Below are positions 14,127 to 16,428 of a stretch of 16,428 bases of DNA, piece by piece. The translations under genes were made by a program, and so were the position numbers. The stretch is from Alphaproteobacteria bacterium. Its GTDB lineage: Bacteria > Pseudomonadota > Alphaproteobacteria > UBA6615. Numbering within the stretch: position 1 is the stretch's first letter; the number at the start of each line of letters is the position of its first letter. Location of the stretch: assembly GCA_030831135.1 (NCBI GenBank), contig JAURLR010000292.1, positions 1-16,428 on the forward strand. Reading direction: 5' to 3'. A model generated the notes under the pieces. That model did not search any database, had not been told where the DNA came from, and saw only the letters and a list, made by a program, of their open reading frames with translations.

Positions 14127-15038
14127 TTATGTTCCTATTGTTTTCAAGCGAGCTTGGGCCGCTCGCAGACCGGCGAGAACCATGGTATCACCGTCCGCCA
14201 GTTCGGGTTTCGCCCCCAGAGTGCTCAAACTGCGCGCGTATCGCTCACAAAGCGCCGCGCCACCGATCAATGCAACTTGGGTGCCAAGCCAATATTGTTT
14301 TGCGCCCGCCAACTCCTGGCCGATCAGCAAGCCGGACAGGCGCTCCGAAGCTGCAACGGCCGTCATACCATGCAAGAGCCCTTCGGCTCTCAGCGTGAAA
14401 AGTCGGGCTGTCAGCATCTCGGGCCGCGACAGACCCTCTGCAACGCCACAGTCAAAGGACGCAAGATCTTGACCCTTGGCAGCCGAGTGGCGCAGGACGG
14501 TGTGGCCCATGATCGCGGCGAAGAGGTCACCTGTCATGAAGGTCCGGAAACTTATGATTTCGCCAGCGCTGATCTGCACCCATTTCGTATGTGTGCCCGG
14601 CAGGCAGAGCGTCCCATCGAAGTTGGGATTTGAGGCAAGAAAGCCACCGATCTGGGTTTCCTCGCCGCGCATCACGTCGGCTGGTCGATTTTGGCTGACG
14701 CCCGGAAGAATGAACACTTCGATCCGGGGGTCATTTGCCGGTGCGCGGGTCGCGCGGTCGATGGCGGGCGGGGGGCAGGGAACATCTGCATAGGTTGCCT
14801 CGGTCCAGCCCTGACGCGCTCCTACCATGCCGCAGGCGATGACAGGTGTGCGTTGTCCGTCAGCAAGATAAGGCGCGATCAGCGCCAGCAGCGCGGGTTC
14901 GAACGCATCGCACTCAAGCACACCCATACCGCGATCCGAAGTCAACGTAGCGACAATCTGGCCGGCACTGTCAAAAACCCAGGCGCGGAGGTTAGTCGTC
15001 CCCCAGTCAACAGCGATCCAGTCAACGTTCGTCGTCAT
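14127..15038 (-). CDS. dgoK: 2-dehydro-3-deoxygalactonokinase
   Basis: A 303-residue DgoK-family kinase that phosphorylates 2-keto-3-deoxygalactonate at C6 with ATP, feeding DgoA. The phosphate-binding loop AVDWGTTNLRAWVFD is at the N-terminus, followed by ACGMVGARQGW, MRGEETQIGG and LPGTHTKWVQI, all typical of this family; the C-terminal region has QVALIGGAALCERYA. Length matches the family. It begins 3 bp after the stop of a truncated SDR gene, so it was once an internal gene of a longer operon. With that gene's 5' part and promoter gone, its present promoter is unclear. Confidence 0.9.
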   Translation of the reverse strand: MTTNVDWIAVDWGTTNLRAWVFDSAGQIVATLTSDRGMGVLECDAFEPALLALIAPYLADGQRTPVIACGMVGARQGWTEATYADVPCPPPAIDRATRAPANDPRIEVFILPGVSQNRPADVMRGEETQIGGFLASNPNFDGTLCLPGTHTKWVQISAGEIISFRTFMTGDLFAAIMGHTVLRHSAAKGQDLASFDCGVAEGLSRPEMLTARLFTLRAEGLLHGMTAVAASERLSGLLIGQELAGAKQYWLGTQVALIGGAALCERYARSLSTLGAKPELADGDTMVLAGLRAAQARLKTIGT

Positions 15039-15041
15039 TTC

Positions 15042-15105
15042 CTATCCCGTCACCACAACGCCGCCATCGATCACCAGCGTCTGTCCGGTCATCATCTTGC
15101 TGATC
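15042..15105 (-). pseudogene. 3' remnant of a short-chain dehydrogenase/reductase gene
   Basis: The minus strand reads SKMMTGQTLVIDGGVVVTG followed by TAG at 15044-15042. TGQTLVIDGG is the typical C-terminal signature of classical SDR enzymes. Only about 20 codons remain; upstream the similarity stops and the IS6 element begins. The 3-bp spacing to dgoK shows it belonged to the same operon. Which SDR it was cannot be told; sugar or sugar-acid dehydrogenases are common in such operons. Confidence 0.7.
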
Positions 15106-15920
15106 TTCGAGCGTTTTGTCAGAAAAATTCGAAACCGTTTCCGTTTTACCCCAAAAACGCGAACCTATGTGGAACAAAGCAGCCGCCACTCGGCTAGAGC
15201 AGCGGCGCGGTTCAGCTTGAAGTTGGCACGGGAGTAGAGATGGCCTTCCTGATTGAAGTGGTTTGAGACTGAGGCGTGGACGGCGGCGAACTTCTGGAGC
15301 GTTCGCATGCGCCTGAAGCGGAGCATCGCTCGCTCCCGCCGTCGGAACGGCAGGTGTGAGTTCTCCGCTCGGTTATTCAGCCAGCGGCCGGTTTCCTGCC
15401 GATCTGCGGCCACTATATCCCTCAGCGCTGCACCGTTGGATCGAAGTCGATCAGTGACGATCACCTCAGGTAGACCATGCTTGCGTATTGCTTTCTTGAG
15501 GAATCTCAACGCGGCTTTCTTGTCTCGTGTCTTGGTGACAAAGCTCTCCAGAACCTCGCCTTCGTGGTCGACCGCGCGCCAGAGGTAGTGCCGCTCTCCG
15601 TTGATCTTCACGAAAACTTCGTCGAGATGCCATTGCCAATGGCTCGTTCTCATCCCCTCAATCCGGCGCTTCTTGATCTCACTGGCGAACATCGGACCGA
15701 ACCGATGCCACCAAAACCGCACCGTTTCGTGGCTGACTTCGATGCCCCGTTCATGCAGCAGATCTTCGACATTCCTGAGTGACAGCGGGAACCGCACATA
15801 CAGCATCACCGCCAGGCGGATGATCTCGGGGCTCGTTTTGAAGTACTTGAAGGGGGATAGTTTGGTCATCCAAAGACCTTTCCCTGTTCCTTGGGAATAG
15901 GACTGGACTTCAGGCTCGAA
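15106..15920 (-). mobile_element. IS6-family insertion sequence, ends uncertain
   Basis: The element carries one complete IS6-type transposase. SDR homology ends at about 15105 on the left and the DUF2924 leader begins by about 15930 on the right, giving a size near 0.8 kb, as usual for IS6 elements. I could not find the 14-bp terminal inverted repeats characteristic of the family, only a weak TTCGAGCG / GGCTCGAA pair at 15106 and 15913. The boundaries are therefore approximate. Confidence 0.45.
15165..15869 (-). CDS. IS6-family transposase, apparently intact
   Basis: A 234-residue transposase, the standard IS6/IS26 length. The N-terminal helix-turn-helix (FPLSLRNVEDLLHERGIEVS) precedes VRFWWHRFGP. 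Catalytic acidic residues are present: Asp83 (WHLDEVFVKING), Asp140 (VIVTDRLRS) and Glu169 (NNRAENSHLPFRRRER). There is no frameshift or stop, so it may be active, although VIVTDRLRSN departs slightly from the commoner TDKLRSY. The promoter of an IS6 element could drive neighbouring genes; this transposase is read in the same direction as dgoK-dgoA. Confidence 0.9.
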   Translation of the reverse strand: MTKLSPFKYFKTSPEIIRLAVMLYVRFPLSLRNVEDLLHERGIEVSHETVRFWWHRFGPMFASEIKKRRIEGMRTSHWQWHLDEVFVKINGERHYLWRAVDHEGEVLESFVTKTRDKKAALRFLKKAIRKHGLPEVIVTDRLRSNGAALRDIVAADRQETGRWLNNRAENSHLPFRRRERAMLRFRRMRTLQKFAAVHASVSNHFNQEGHLYSRANFKLNRAAALAEWRLLCST

Positions 15921-15959
15921 CGAAGCTGATTGGGGATGAGCCCGCGAGATGCACGCCGG

Positions 15960-15984
15960 GCTTTGCGCAGTAGGACCGCAAAGC
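15960..15984 (+). promoter_or_regulatory. Leader hairpin before the DUF2924 gene
   Basis: GCTTTGCG (15960-15967) and CGCAAAGC (15977-15984) form a perfect 8-bp stem around a 9-nt loop. The stem ends 2 nt before the AGGAGG ribosome site (15987-15992), so it could affect translation of the DUF2924 gene or serve as an operator dyad. Confidence 0.45.
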
Positions 15985-15997
15985 TCAGGAGGCCTCC

Positions 15998-16420
15998 ATG
16001 CGTAGATCCCTCAAACACCTCCCCTGCCAAAGCCTGGACGTCCTTCAGACCGCCTCCCGGGAGGCGCTCTTGGAGACCTGGCGCGGGCTCATGGGACGAC
16101 CACCGCCAAAGTCGATCAGCCGCCCCCTTCTCTCGGCCCTCCTCGCCTTCGAGCTACAACAGCGTGAGAGCCCGGACACAGGCCTCGGCAAAAGCTTTCT
16201 GAAAGCCCTCGCCCAAGCCGCGTCCCTTACACCCCCCCGCCCCATGCTGCGCCCCGGCGGTCGCCTCGTGCGAGACTGGCAGGGCCGAAGCTACATCGTC
16301 GATGTCACCGACCAAGGCTATCTCTTCGATGGCAAGACCTACACCTCTCTCACAAAGATCGCAGCCCAGATCACCGGCACCCATCAGTCCGGGCCTCGCT
16401 TCTTCGGAGTGGCCCAGTAA
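15998..16420 (+). CDS. DUF2924-domain protein
   Basis: A 140-residue protein matching DUF2924. Recognisable parts are GRPPPKSISRPLLSALLAFELQ in the middle third, LRPGGRLVRDWQGRSYIVDV, and the C-terminal block SLTKIAAQITGTHQSGPRFFG. The biochemical role is unknown. In alphaproteobacteria these genes sit in integrated or phage-like regions, often just before a large serine recombinase gene. AGGAGG lies 5 nt before the ATG and a leader hairpin lies upstream. Its TAA overlaps the ATG of a following frame (TAATG), in line with that pattern. It has no functional link to the sugar-acid genes. Confidence 0.8.
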   Translation: MRRSLKHLPCQSLDVLQTASREALLETWRGLMGRPPPKSISRPLLSALLAFELQQRESPDTGLGKSFLKALAQAASLTPPRPMLRPGGRLVRDWQGRSYIVDVTDQGYLFDGKTYTSLTKIAAQITGTHQSGPRFFGVAQ

Positions 16421-16428
16421 TGGTGATC
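16420..16428 (+). CDS. Start of a downstream gene, cut by window edge (possibly a recombinase)
   Basis: The ATG at 16420 overlaps the DUF2924 stop (TAATG), and only three codons (MVI) are visible. The identity is a guess from the common DUF2924-recombinase gene pair. Confidence 0.3.

Noticed and set aside
15098..15930. GCTGAT on both sides of the IS6 element as a target-site duplication
   Set aside because: Only 6 matching bases, the implied inverted ends do not align in register, and the SDR gene does not continue on the far side.

Overview
The window looks like an accessory sugar-acid catabolism island from an alphaproteobacterium, most likely Rhodobacterales or a rhizobial relative. Three things point there: the high GC of most genes, the gene families (a galactose/arabinose 1-dehydrogenase, an ArDHT-like dehydratase, an XylX-type dehydratase, DgoK/DgoA), and a DUF2924 gene at the right end. 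The taxonomy is inferred from gene content only. No tRNA, rRNA or CRISPR array was seen, and no sugar transporter lies in the window.

Layout. (1) 1-2530, minus strand: a truncated galactose/arabinose-type 1-dehydrogenase, translationally coupled to an IlvD/Edd-family sugar-acid dehydratase. (2) 2686-3609, plus: a divergent LysR-type regulator. (3) 3801-5631, minus: an SMP-30-type sugar lactonase and an aldose 1-epimerase that overlap. (4) 5940-7064, plus: an FAH-fold 2-keto-3-deoxy-pentonate dehydratase (XylX type) with a TTG start. (5) 7491-9292, minus: a DeoR-type repressor and a DUF1537 acid-sugar kinase overlapping by 4 bp. (6) 9768-12308, plus: a PdxA2-type dehydrogenase (TTG start) and an AldA-like aldehyde dehydrogenase. 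(7) 12309-13518: a decayed zone with an unexplained hairpin, an IS110-family 3' remnant and an IS6-family remnant. (8) 13519-15105, minus: KDPGal aldolase (dgoA), KDGal kinase (dgoK) and the last codons of a truncated SDR gene. (9) 15165-15869, minus: an apparently intact IS6-family transposase. (10) 15998-16428, plus: a DUF2924 protein followed by the overlapping start of another gene.

How the genes fit. Epimerase, 1-dehydrogenase, lactonase and dehydratase make up a complete oxidative upper pathway from D-galactose or L-arabinose, which share configuration at C2-C4, to a 2-keto-3-deoxy acid. The lower pathway then splits. The five-carbon acid can go through the FAH-type dehydratase to alpha-ketoglutarate semialdehyde. 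The six-carbon acid can go through DgoK and DgoA to pyruvate and glyceraldehyde 3-phosphate. A separate module (DUF1537 kinase, PdxA2, DeoR) matches the known D-threonate to DHAP route, with an AldA-like dehydrogenase as an added partner. The right third has been reworked by insertion sequences: dgoA-dgoK lies between two IS6-family copies in the same orientation, and an SDR gene has lost all but its 3' end. I found no wholly new type of system. The most interesting points are the dual pentose/hexose funnel, the aldehyde dehydrogenase attached to the four-carbon acid module, a perfect 22-bp palindromic site in one divergent promoter, and the IS6-bounded dgo segment.
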